DNA of 64,000 nt from Raineyella sp034933565 (GTDB lineage Bacteria > Actinomycetota > Actinomycetes > Propionibacteriales > Propionibacteriaceae), in assembly GCF_034933565.1 (NCBI RefSeq), contig NZ_JAYFNG010000024.1, forward strand, positions 7,259 through 71,258, given 5' to 3'. Position 1 is the stretch's first letter; each line of letters begins with the position of its first letter. The notes beneath the pieces were generated by a model. That model was not told the origin of the DNA. It did not search any database and worked only from the letters and a program-made list of their open reading frames with translations. The translations under genes were made by a program, and so were the position numbers. Shown here piece after piece: positions 17,424 to 26,300 of the stretch.

Positions 17424-17833
17424 CCGGTCACACCGTCGGCGAAGGACTGGCGCTTCCAGATCGGCACCTCCGACTTGATCCGGTCGATCAGCACCCGGCA
17501 GGCGTCCAGGGCGGGCGCCCGGTGTGCGGCACCGACGGCGACTGTCACAGCGACGTCACCGACCGCGAGCCGGCCGATCCTGTGCTCGGCCCGCGCGATC
17601 AGCACGTCGTACGCCCCGGCGACCTCGGCGACCAGCGCGGCCAGAGTGTCCTCGGCAGTCGGGTGGGCGGAGTACTCGAGCCACCGCACAGCGGATCCGG
17701 GACCTGCCGGGTCGTGGTCGCGGACCAGCCCGACGAACATCCCGACGCCGCCGACGGCGGGGTCTGCGACCGCGGCGAGCATGTCGTCGACCCGCAGTGA
17801 TCCGTCCGTCACCCGTGCACTGGTCCGCAGCAT
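17408..17833 (-). CDS. moaE: Molybdopterin synthase catalytic subunit MoaE
   Basis: Transfers sulfur from MoaD thiocarboxylate to cyclic pyranopterin monophosphate during molybdenum cofactor synthesis. The 141-residue protein has the family landmarks GMFVGLVRDHD, LEYSAHP, IARAEHRIGRLAVGD, the VGAAHRAPALDACR helix and the catalytic lysine segment IKSEVPIWKRQ near the C-terminus. MoaD and other moa genes are not nearby. The ATG at 17833 lies six bases after TAAAGT (17840-17845), with no ribosome-binding site, so the mRNA is probably leaderless. Downstream, the PDZ gene overlaps its end. Confidence 0.93.
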   Translation of the reverse strand: MLRTSARVTDGSLRVDDMLAAVADPAVGGVGMFVGLVRDHDPAGPGSAVRWLEYSAHPTAEDTLAALVAEVAGAYDVLIARAEHRIGRLAVGDVAVTVAVGAAHRAPALDACRVLIDRIKSEVPIWKRQSFADGVTGWVGL

Positions 17834-17839
17834 GCCTCG

Positions 17840-17845
17840 ACTTTA
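17840..17845 (-). promoter_or_regulatory. Candidate -10 element TAAAGT of moaE
   Basis: Minus-strand TAAAGT followed by six bases and the moaE ATG (17833); one of a set of similarly placed -10 elements in this window. Confidence 0.5.
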
Positions 17846-17908
17846 CCCAACCGCGGCGGACCGATGCCCAACCGCGGCGCGCCGACACCCAGCCGCAGCG
17901 TGCCGCCC
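17846..17908. repeat. 21-bp tandem repeat, three copies
   Basis: Copies at 17846-17866, 17867-17887 and 17888-17908, each beginning CCCAACCGCGGCG or a close variant. They lie directly upstream of the moaE -10 element. An 18-bp near-duplication (CAGGATGCCCACGAGCAT) follows at 17948-17983 in the leader of the next gene. Confidence 0.85.
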
Positions 17909-17994
17909 CGGGGGGCACCTTGGTGGATGCGGTTCAATGGACGCAGTCAGGATGCCCACGAGCATCAGGATGCCCCACGAGCAGGAGTGACATC

Positions 17995-19488
17995 ATGGCC
18001 GACGATCCTCGCCGCGACGACGACCCGGACGAGGGCAAGCGGGAGCAGAACGCCTTCGAGGAGTTGCTGCGCCAGCTGGGCCTGTCCGGAGCGACCGGTG
18101 CCGGGGGCACCCCCGACCTCGCGGCGCTCATGCAACAGCTCCAGCAGGCGTTCGGGCAGATGTTCGCCGCCGGGGCCCCCGGCCCCACCGCCGGATACTC
18201 CGGCTTCATGAACCCGGCCGCCGCCGGGGCCGGCGCTCCGGCGCAGCCCGGACAGGTCGACTGGCGCCAGGTCAGCACGATCGCGCGGCGCGTCTGTGCC
18301 GAGCGGGGGTCCGACCCCACCCCGACGCGGGAACAGCGGGAGAGTCTCACCGAAGCGGCCCGGATCGCCGACGGCTGGCTGGACCGCTCCACCTCGTTCC
18401 CGGCCACCGAGCAGGCCCCGAAGGTCTGGAGCCGCACCGAGTGGATCGGCTCCACGCTGCCGGTCTGGGAGCGGATCATCGCCCCGGTCGCGACGAGCTT
18501 CGCCGACGCCCTCGCGGACGCTCTGCTGCACTCCGGGGACATGGCGGAGCAGCCGGCCGAGCTGGCCCAGATGGCCGGGCTGCTGCAGCCCATGCTGCGC
18601 ACCAGCGGCGCCATGATGTACGGCCAGAAGGTCGGCGAGGCTCTCGGCCGGTTGGCCTCCGAGGTGCTCGGTCTGACCGACATCGGGCTGCCGCTGGGCG
18701 ACGACGGTGCCGTCGTGCTGCTGCCCACCAACGTCGCCGCATTCTCCGAGGGGCTCGACCAGTCCCCGACCGACATCCAGGTGTACCTGGCGCTGCGCGA
18801 GGCCGCCCGGCAGCGGCTGTTCGCCGCCGCGCCGTGGCTGCGCCCCCAGCTGCTGTCGCTCTTCGAGCAGTACGCCGCCGGGATCCGGATCGACATGTCC
18901 GCGATGGAGGAGATGTACCGCGACCTCGATCCCTCGGCGATGAATCTGGAGGCGATGCAGGAGGCCTTCGAGAAGTTGCAGGGCAGTCTGTTCGAGCCGG
19001 TGCGCACGCCGGAGCAGCAGGCCGTCCTCGAACGGCTGGAGACCCTGCTGGCGCTGATCGAGGGTTGGGTCGACGACACGGTCACCCTGGCCACCGGCCG
19101 GTGGATGCCGACCGCGCCGGCGCTGGCCGAGACACTGCGTCGACGTCGGGCGACCGGTGGGCCCGCCGAGGAGGCCCTGAACACTCTGGTCGGTCTCGAG
19201 CTGCGCCCGCGGCGGATGCGCGACGCCGCCAACCTGTGGGCCGCGCTGCGCGAGGCCCGGGACGTGGCGGGCCGCGATGCCCTGTGGAGCCACCCGGACA
19301 ACCTGCCCACCGCCGCCGGGCTGGACGACCCGCTCGGTTTCGTGGCCGGCGAGGTCGATCAGCACGAGGTCCGGCCGGACGAGGAGCCCGAGGCGTACGA
19401 CCTGGACGCCGAACTGGAGCGGCTGCTGAACGAGGCGGACAAGGAGCGCGGCGAGGACGGGGACACCGGGTCGGGTCCTGAAGCCTGA
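17995..19488 (+). CDS. Zincin-like (DUF2342/Rv3195-type) protein, possible metalloprotease
   Basis: A 497-residue protein of the actinobacterial family annotated as zinc-dependent metalloprotease or F420-associated hydrolase. The acidic N-terminus is followed by a Gln/Met helix, the conserved VDWRQVSTIARR and ADGWLDRSTSFP blocks, and GSTLPVWERIIAPVATS. The helix where the family's zinc motif is expected reads LREAARQRLF, so neither position of an HExxH is histidine. A LATGRWMPTAPALAETLRRRR segment near 360-380 and an LGLELRPRRMRDAANLW block follow. The ATG at 17995 has GGAG about nine bases upstream. It is divergent from moaE. Family is fairly sure; enzymatic activity is doubtful. Confidence 0.82.
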   Translation: MADDPRRDDDPDEGKREQNAFEELLRQLGLSGATGAGGTPDLAALMQQLQQAFGQMFAAGAPGPTAGYSGFMNPAAAGAGAPAQPGQVDWRQVSTIARRVCAERGSDPTPTREQRESLTEAARIADGWLDRSTSFPATEQAPKVWSRTEWIGSTLPVWERIIAPVATSFADALADALLHSGDMAEQPAELAQMAGLLQPMLRTSGAMMYGQKVGEALGRLASEVLGLTDIGLPLGDDGAVVLLPTNVAAFSEGLDQSPTDIQVYLALREAARQRLFAAAPWLRPQLLSLFEQYAAGIRIDMSAMEEMYRDLDPSAMNLEAMQEAFEKLQGSLFEPVRTPEQQAVLERLETLLALIEGWVDDTVTLATGRWMPTAPALAETLRRRRATGGPAEEALNTLVGLELRPRRMRDAANLWAALREARDVAGRDALWSHPDNLPTAAGLDDPLGFVAGEVDQHEVRPDEEPEAYDLDAELERLLNEADKERGEDGDTGSGPEA

Positions 19489-19617
19489 CCCTGAAGTCCC
19501 CCTGACGCTTGCCCCTGAAGCCTGGCCCTGAAGTCCGCCCCCTGGAGCTTGACCCTGAAGCCTGACCGCCTGAAACCTGATCGCCCGAAACCTGACCGCC
19601 TGAAACCTGACGGAGGG
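19475..19617. repeat. Degenerate CCTGAAGCCTGA repeat cluster at the 3' end of the zincin-like gene
   Basis: CCTGAAGCCTGA, which holds the last two sense codons and stop of the upstream gene, recurs in altered form about nine times up to 19617, with units of 11-19 bases. Non-coding. Confidence 0.75.
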
Positions 19618-19686
19618 CCCCGGTCACAGGGGGCCCGGACCGTCATCACCGATCGCCCGGTCGCCTGCCGTGTCGCGGGACAGCAG

Positions 19687-19898
19687 GTGTCCACAGGATG
19701 AAGGGCGACGGACCGTACGGTGGACGGCGACCGTCCACACGTTGACCACAAACCATCCACAGGGTTGTCCACATCCGTGGACAACCCCCTGGCTCCTCTC
19801 CTCCGGTCCCGCCGCCCGGCCCTGCTACCCGTGGCTCGGCACAGGGATGGCACTGGGGTGCTTGACGTACGCCGGGCCGCCCGCCTAGATTGTCCACA
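19687..19898. promoter_or_regulatory. Cluster of DnaA-box-like sites
   Basis: Two exact actinobacterial DnaA boxes TTGTCCACA (19765-19773 and 19890-19898) lie with an inverted near-match making a 10-bp inverted repeat with the first (GGTTGTCCAC/GTGGACAACC, 19763-19786). Near-matches ending in CCACA occur at about 19687, 19730, 19742 and 19753. Within a 677-base non-coding gap (19489-20165) that otherwise holds repeats. DnaA binding is inferred from motif only. Confidence 0.5.
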
Positions 19899-20044
19899 GG
19901 AGGCCCTCCGTGGTCGGTGCGTTCGCAGGGGAAGGCGAACAGGATCGATAGCGTGAGGGCCTTCCGCCTGCCCGAACGCTGCCGGCCCGGTGTTGCCGGC
20001 CCGGTGCCCACCCGGTCCTGCCAGCCCCGGGGATGAGTGATGAG

Positions 20045-20115
20045 TGTTGTCCGCCACCCGGCCGGTGTTGTCCAGTGCCCGAAGAGTGTTGTCCGTTGTC
20101 CGGCCGGTGTTGTCC
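20045..20115 (+). repeat. TGTTGTCC array with exact 21-bp period
   Basis: TGTTGTCC begins at 20045, 20066, 20087 and 20108, exactly 21 bp apart, with an extra GTTGTCC at 20095. It ends 50 bases before the start of the ThiF/TOMM-like gene. The same core at the same spacing recurs at 43977. Confidence 0.9.
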
Positions 20116-20165
20116 GTCCCCTTTCAGGACTGGATCGGCAGGGCCGTACGCGGGATCGTGGCGGC

Positions 20166-21194
20166 ATGGACAAGGACCTGGAAGGGTGCCGATCGGGCCG
20201 GGGACCGCGGTCCCGGCCCCGTCTGCTGGACGGGGTGCCGGTGCTGCAGTTGCGGGACGGGACGGTCCAGGTCGGGTGTGACGCCGACCGCGGTGTCCGC
20301 CTCGCCGGCGCTCCACCGGGCACCCGCTGGATGCTGGCGGAACTGACCGGCGACCACTCCGTCAGCGAACTCGCCGACCGGTGGGAGGTGAGTCCGCAGG
20401 CTGTGGACAACCTGGTGGCGACGCTGCGCGGAGCCGACCTGCTGGCGGCGGACGATCCGCAGTCGGGTCCGCTGTGCGACACGCCGGTGGTGCGGGTCGT
20501 GGCCGCGCCGTCCCTCGTCCCTGCCCTGGTGTCCGGCCTGCTCGAGGCGGGGGTCGGCGCCGTCCACGTGATCGCCCCGTCCGGATCGCTCGGTACCTCG
20601 CTGCCGCGGCCCCGGGACCGGGTCCGGGTGGCCGACACTCTGGATCGGCGGCCGCTCCCGCCCGGCACACCGACCGTCGTCGCGCCCGGATGCCTCGAGC
20701 CGGACCCCGCCCTGGTCGAGGCGTTGATGCGCGCCGACGACCCTCATGTCGTGGTGCGGCCCCGACCGGCGGGTGTCGTGCTGGGTCCCTTCGTCGTGCC
20801 GGGGCGTACGTCGTGCCTGGTCTGCGCCGACCTCACCCGCGCGGCCCGGGACGCCACCTGGGTGGAGCAGCGGGCCGCGCTGACCGGGGCCCGGGCCCCG
20901 CATCCGGCGCCACTGCGCGACTGGACGATCGCGATGCTCACCGCGCAACTGGCGGCGTGGGCGGGTGGCCGCTCCCCCGACCTGGTCGACCGTACGGTCG
21001 AGCTGGGCACCCGCGACTGGCAGCAGCACTGGCGCGCCTGGCGTCCCCACCCGGCCTGTGGCTGCACCTGGGCACCGCCCGGCGCCGGGACCGGTGGGCG
21101 ACCGGCTCAGGCCGGGTCGGTCGACGTGGCGAGGGCACCCTCCTCGTCGACGGCGGAGGGATCAGCGATGATCCTCAGCACCGCCTCGCCGTAG
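20166..21194 (+). CDS. ThiF-fold / TOMM leader peptide-binding-like protein (Rv3196-type)
   Basis: A 342-residue protein resembling the cyclodehydratase-associated, E1-like proteins that bind precursor peptides in azole/TOMM biosynthesis. An N-terminal winged-helix-like part (LTGDHSVSELADRWEVSPQAVDNLVATL) precedes a Rossmann-like middle (VVRVVAAPSLVPALVSGLLEAG). Paired cysteines in GRTSCLVCADLTRAARD (about residue 216-219) and PACGCTW (about 298-300) are likely zinc ligands. No YcaO, dehydrogenase or precursor peptide gene is nearby. The same gene sits beside uvrD2 in mycobacteria. The ATG at 20166 fits where conservation begins. The 3' end overlaps the convergent uvrD2 by 88 bases, so the last 29 residues may be poorly constrained. 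Confidence 0.7.
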   Translation: MDKDLEGCRSGRGPRSRPRLLDGVPVLQLRDGTVQVGCDADRGVRLAGAPPGTRWMLAELTGDHSVSELADRWEVSPQAVDNLVATLRGADLLAADDPQSGPLCDTPVVRVVAAPSLVPALVSGLLEAGVGAVHVIAPSGSLGTSLPRPRDRVRVADTLDRRPLPPGTPTVVAPGCLEPDPALVEALMRADDPHVVVRPRPAGVVLGPFVVPGRTSCLVCADLTRAARDATWVEQRAALTGARAPHPAPLRDWTIAMLTAQLAAWAGGRSPDLVDRTVELGTRDWQQHWRAWRPHPACGCTWAPPGAGTGGRPAQAGSVDVARAPSSSTAEGSAMILSTASP

Positions 21195-23236
21195 CGCTCC
21201 ACCTTGGCCGCTCCGATCCCGCCGACGGCGCGCAGGGCCCGTTCGTCGGCGGGCCGCATCTCGGCCAGGGCCAGCAGCGTCGCGTCGGTGAACACCACGT
21301 ACGCCGGGATGCTGCGGGTCCTCGCCTCGTGGCGTCGCCATCGGCGCAGCGCATCCGCCGTCGCCTCGTCGTAGTCCACCGGACAGTCCTGGTGGTGGCC
21401 GAGCTTGCGCTCGGCCGCATCGCCCAGCGTCAGGCCGCACACCCGGCAGGTGGCGCTCAGCGCGCTGCGCCGCCGGCCACCGCCGGGCCTGCGCCGGTCC
21501 CCACCCGACGGAGTCGCAACCCCGTCCGGCAGCACCCCGTCGAGGAAGCGGGACGGGCGGCGCCGGCCGTTGGTGCCGGAGCGGGCGCGGGACCAGGACA
21601 CCCGCAGGTGTTCGCGGGCCCGGGTGATGCCGACGTAGAGCAGCCGGCGCTCCTCGTCGAGCTGGTCGCGTCCGGTGGCGAGGACGAACGGGACCGACCC
21701 CTCCTGCACGCCGCTCAGCGCGACCGCGTCCCACTCCAGGCCCTTCGCGGCATGGAACGTCGACAGCGTGACACCGTGCGCGATCGGGGCGTGGTCGGCG
21801 GCCGCCCGGGCCTCGAGGACCGCCGCCACGTCCGCCAGGGTGGCACCCGGCTGCTCGGCGAGGACGTCGCCGACCAGGTCGACCAGCGCGGCCAGGGACT
21901 CCCATTTCTCCCGCCGCGACCCGGCGCCCGTCGGGGCGGTCGCGCGCCAGCCGATCGGCTCCAGCAGCGCCTTGGCCTGGTCGAGCGGCCCCACCCCGTC
22001 GGCCTGCCCGGTCCGGGCCTGCGCCCGCAACAGGCCGATCCCCTGCTTGACCTCGGCCCGGTCGTAGAACCGCTCGGCACCGCGCACCAGGTACGGGATG
22101 CCTGCGGCGTCGAGGGCCTGCTCGAGCTGCGGCGACTGGGCGTTGATCCGGAACAACACCGCCATCTCGCGGTAGTCCACCCCCTGGGACGCCAGCTCGG
22201 CCAGCCACACCGCGATCCCGGCAGCCTCCTCCGCCTCGTCGGTGGCCTCGGCCCAGACCGGAGCCGGCCCGGCGGGCCGTTGCGCCACCAGGGCCTGGCG
22301 CCCGCCGTGCCCGATCACCCGGTTGGCCACGTCGACGACCTGAGGGGTCGAGCGGTAGTCACGGACCAGCCGGACCACTGTCGCGCCGGCATGACGCCGG
22401 GTGAAGCCGGTCAGGTAGTCGGCGCGGGCCCCGGCGAAGGAGTGGATGGTCTGTGCCGGGTCGCCCACCACGCAGATCTCGTCGGACTCGCCGCGCCACA
22501 GTGTGAGCAGTGCCTCCTGGAGCGGCGAGACGTCCTGGTACTCGTCGACGACCAGGTGGCGATAGGTCCGGCGGACCTCCTCGGCCACGTCCTGGCGCTC
22601 CGCCAGCATCGCCGCGCAGCACAGCAGGATGTCCTCGAAGTCGATCACACCGTGGTCCGCCTTGAGCCGTTCGTAGCCGGCGAACACCCGCGCGATCGTC
22701 TCCGGCTCCAGCCCCGACACCTCCCGCCCGGTGCGACGGGCCACCGCCGGGTAGCTGTCCGCGTCGGCGTTGGAGACCTTGGCCCAGCCGATCTCGCCGA
22801 GCAGATCGCGGACCATGCCCTGGTCGGTCTCGAGTCGCAGCCGGCGGGCCGCCTCGACCACCAGGCCGTAGCGGTTGTCGGCCAGCCGTGGCAGGGCACG
22901 CCCGTACGCCCTGGGCCAGAAGTACTGGGCCTGGCGCAACGCCGCGGAGTGGAACGTCCGGGCCTGCACCCCGCGGGCCCCCAGCTCCTGGAGCCGGCCC
23001 CGCATCTCCCCCGCCGCGCGGGTGGTGAACGTCACCGCCAGGACCTGGGTGGGGGCGTACGCGCCGACCGCGCAGCCGTAGGCGATCCGGTGGGTGATGG
23101 CACGCGTCTTGCCGGTCCCCGCCCCCGCGATCACCGCAACCGGACCGGACAGGCTGGTCGCCACGTCGCGCTGCTCGGGATCCAGGCGATCGAGCAGGGC
23201 TTCGGGCGACGGCAGGTCCGGGGGTGGTGTGGGCAT
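21107..23236 (-). CDS. uvrD2: ATP-dependent DNA helicase UvrD2
   Basis: SF1A 3'-5' helicase, 709 residues. Motifs in order: Walker A AGAGTGKTRAITHRI (about 36-50), motif II VDEYQD (about 230), QTIHSF, RDYRSTPQVV, GLEWDAVAL and motif VI YVGITRARE. A zinc-type CRVCG...HHQDCP stretch (about residues 595-618) joins the motor to a C-terminal HRDC domain (AVGGIGAAKVERYGEAVLRII), the domain plan of mycobacterial UvrD2. The third zinc ligand appears to be His instead of the Cys of mycobacteria. I chose the ATG at 23236: TACAGT ends seven bases upstream, pointing to a leaderless mRNA; a TTG ten codons earlier is the alternative. Divergent from recC across 101 bases. Confidence 0.93.
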   Translation of the reverse strand: MPTPPPDLPSPEALLDRLDPEQRDVATSLSGPVAVIAGAGTGKTRAITHRIAYGCAVGAYAPTQVLAVTFTTRAAGEMRGRLQELGARGVQARTFHSAALRQAQYFWPRAYGRALPRLADNRYGLVVEAARRLRLETDQGMVRDLLGEIGWAKVSNADADSYPAVARRTGREVSGLEPETIARVFAGYERLKADHGVIDFEDILLCCAAMLAERQDVAEEVRRTYRHLVVDEYQDVSPLQEALLTLWRGESDEICVVGDPAQTIHSFAGARADYLTGFTRRHAGATVVRLVRDYRSTPQVVDVANRVIGHGGRQALVAQRPAGPAPVWAEATDEAEEAAGIAVWLAELASQGVDYREMAVLFRINAQSPQLEQALDAAGIPYLVRGAERFYDRAEVKQGIGLLRAQARTGQADGVGPLDQAKALLEPIGWRATAPTGAGSRREKWESLAALVDLVGDVLAEQPGATLADVAAVLEARAAADHAPIAHGVTLSTFHAAKGLEWDAVALSGVQEGSVPFVLATGRDQLDEERRLLYVGITRAREHLRVSWSRARSGTNGRRRPSRFLDGVLPDGVATPSGGDRRRPGGGRRRSALSATCRVCGLTLGDAAERKLGHHQDCPVDYDEATADALRRWRRHEARTRSIPAYVVFTDATLLALAEMRPADERALRAVGGIGAAKVERYGEAVLRIIADPSAVDEEGALATSTDPA

Positions 23237-23243
23237 GCCCCAC

Positions 23244-23249
23244 ACTGTA
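23244..23249 (-). promoter_or_regulatory. Candidate -10 element TACAGT of uvrD2
   Basis: Minus-strand TACAGT with a seven-base gap to the ATG at 23236. The divergent recC has a possible -10 TAGGGT at 23322-23327. Confidence 0.45.
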
Positions 23250-23337
23250 GGTCCCGGCGCCGACAACAGGCTCCGGCGCAGGTCCCCGATCGACCGGACG
23301 AGCGGTGTCAGCGACCTCCTCTAGGGTGGTGGCCATC

Positions 23338-26300
23338 ATGACGCACTCCCTGCCGACCGGCCACCCCACCGTCCACCTGGCGGCGGACGCCGAAGTGCTG
23401 GCCGACGCCCTGGCCGAGGGCCTGGCCGAGCACCCGGCCGACGTGTTCGACGAGTACCTCGTGACCTGTGAGGGGCCGGGCACGCAGCGTTGGCTGGCGC
23501 ACCGCCTCACCGGTACGCTCGGGATTTGCGCCGGCGTCACGATGCCCTCCTTCGCCGACTGGACGTGGGAGGTGACCGCCCGGGCTGCGGGCATCGACCC
23601 GGACGACGACCCCTGGCGGCCGCACCGGCTCGGCTGGCAGGTGGCCGCTCTGCTCACCGACACCGAACGCTGGCGCGGGACCACCCTGGGTGCGTGGCAG
23701 GAGGCCCAGCGCTCACCGGGCGGCACCGTCTGGCTGGCCCGGCATGTGGCCGAGATCCTGCTGGACTATGCCCGTCGCCGCCCGTCGCTGCTGGCGGACT
23801 GGTCGGCCGGTCACGACACCGGCGTGCCGGAGGACCTCTCCTGGCAGCCGCCGTTGTGGCGGGCGCTGCACACCCGTCCGGAGACCGGCACGGTGCCCGA
23901 CCCGGTGGCCCGGATCCCACTGACCGAGGAGGCACTGCGTCACGGCCCGCTGCCCGGGGTGCCGGCCAGGATCGACCTGTGGGCCCCCGGTGACCTGACG
24001 CCGTCGGAGGTGCGGCTGCTGTCCGCGCTCGCCGGGCCGCACCGGGTGCAGTTGTGGCTGCCCGGGACCTCGCCCGAAGGGGACGCCCATCCCCTCGCGG
24101 CCGCCCTCGACCGCGAGTCCGCGGCGACCCTGACCGCCCTCGCCGAGGCGGGCGCCGAGGTGACCCCCCACGGGCACCCCGGGGCGAGCGGCGACTCGCT
24201 GCTCGACCGGCTCCGACTCGACCTGGCCCACGGGCTGATGGGCGATCCGGCGCCGCTGGCCCGCGACGACACGAGCATCTCCCTGCACGCCTGCCACGGC
24301 CCGGACCGCCAGGCCGAGGTCCTGCGCGACGTGGTGTGCGGCCTGTTGGCCGACGACCCGACCCTGGAACCCCGTGACGTTCTGATCGCCTGTGCCGATC
24401 CCGGCCTGATGCCCCTGCTCGAGGCCGCCTTCGCCCCGACCGACCCCGACCGACCGGGCGGTCATCCGGCCCGGACCCTGCCGGTGCGCTTCGCCGACCC
24501 CGAGCGTCGGGAACACAACGAGGTGCTGAGCAGGCTGGTGGAGGCACTGACGATGGGCCGTGGACGGGCCGGCGCAACGGAGTTCGAGGCGTTCCTGGGG
24601 GCGGATCCGGTGGCCCGGCACTTCGGCCTCGAGGAGGACGACCTGGCCCGGGCCCACGACCTGATCACCGCTGCCGGCGTGCGGTGGGGGATGAATGCCG
24701 CCCACCGCGACCGGTTCGGACTGTCCTCGGTGGGGGCCAACACCTGGCTCAGCGGCCTGAACCGGATGCTGGTCGGGATCGCGATGACCGAGGACGGGTC
24801 GTACGCGGTCCGCAGCGGCCTCCCCCTCGACGACGTCGGCTCCTCCGACATCGAGGTGGTCGGGGCGGTGGCGGAGCTGATGGCCCGGCTGATCCGACTC
24901 GCCCGGATCGCCGGTGAGCCGCACTCCGCCGCCGAATGGGCCACGATCTGCCGCGACGCGATCGACCAGCTGATGACCCCGGCCCCCGACCGGGCCTGGC
25001 AGCTCGACCACGCCTGGCGGATCCTCGCCGACATCGGCGCGACCGCGCCCGCCGATGCCCCGGCGCTGGCCCTGGAGGACCTGCTCGAGCTGCTCGACGA
25101 CGCCGTCCGCGGCCGGGTCCCACGGTCCGCGTTCCGCGCCGGCGCGATCACCGTCAGCTCGCTCGCCCCGGCGCGCCACGTCCCCTACCGGGTGGTCTGC
25201 GTGGCCGGTCTCGACGACGGTAATCTGCCCCGGCCGGAGCGTGCCGACGGCGACAGTCTGCTCGACCTGGCTCCGGAACCGGATGCCATCGGCCCACGCC
25301 ACCACGACCGGCAGGTGTTCCTCGACCTGGTCCGGGCCGCCCGCCAGCATCTGGTGCTCACCTGGACCGGCGCCGACCCGCGCACCGGTGAGCAGCGTCC
25401 CCCGGCGGCCGTCGTCAGCGACCTGCTCGACACGCTGCGGTCGATGCTTCCGGCGGCGACCGACCCCGACTCCGCGCTGATCGCCCGTCACCCGCTCCAG
25501 CCGTACGATCCGTCGGCGTTCGGGGACCCGGCGGCCGCGGCCTTCCGCGCCTCGGCCCTGTCGGGCTTCGATCCCACCGCGGCAGCAGGGGCCGCCGCGG
25601 TCACGGCAGGTCCGCGCGCCACCGGGGCAGGTACGGCCGGGACAGGCGCGCTCGGCACGGGTACCGCCGGGACGGGCGAGGAGCCGCTCGCCCACCGGCT
25701 GTCGGTCCCCACCTGGGAGTGGGACGACGGTGTCGTGCCGCTCACCGACGTGGTCGAGGTGCTGACCCATCCGGCCAGGGCCTTCCTGCGCCGCCGGGCC
25801 GGGTTCACCATGTGGAGCGACGAGGACGCGGCCGCCGACGCGATGCCGCTCGAACTGGACGGGCTCGGGGAATGGGCCGCCGGCAGCCGCGTCCTGACCG
25901 CCACGCTGCGCGGAGACGAGCTCGACGACGCCCTGCGGGCCGAGCAACTGCGCGGGACCCTGCCCCCCGGCGCGGCCGGCCGCGGGATCCTGGACCGGAT
26001 CCGCAACACCGTCGACCGGGCGCTGCGGGAGTCCGCCGGCCCCCGCGCCGAGGCACCGCTGACGCGGCATGTCCGAGTGCCCCTCGGCGACGGCACGACC
26101 CTGAGCGCCGACATCACCACCCGCGGCGCCTCGGTGCTCACGGTGAGCTACGGCCGGCTCGGCCCCCGACACCGGCTGACCGCCTGGTTCAACCTGCTGG
26201 TGCTGGCCGCCGCCGGTACGCTCGACCATCCCCGGGCCCACCTGGTGGGGCGCAACGACCTGGTCGTCCTGTCCGCCCCCGACCCGGCGACGGCCCGGTT

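Noticed and set aside
19489..20165. Possible chromosomal origin of replication
   Set aside because: DnaA-box-like sites are present but there is no dnaA/dnaN, no AT-rich unwinding region and the flanks are ordinary genes.
20037..20165. N-terminal extension of the ThiF/TOMM-like protein
   Set aside because: It would consist of translated 21-bp repeats; the ATG at 20166 is a better start.
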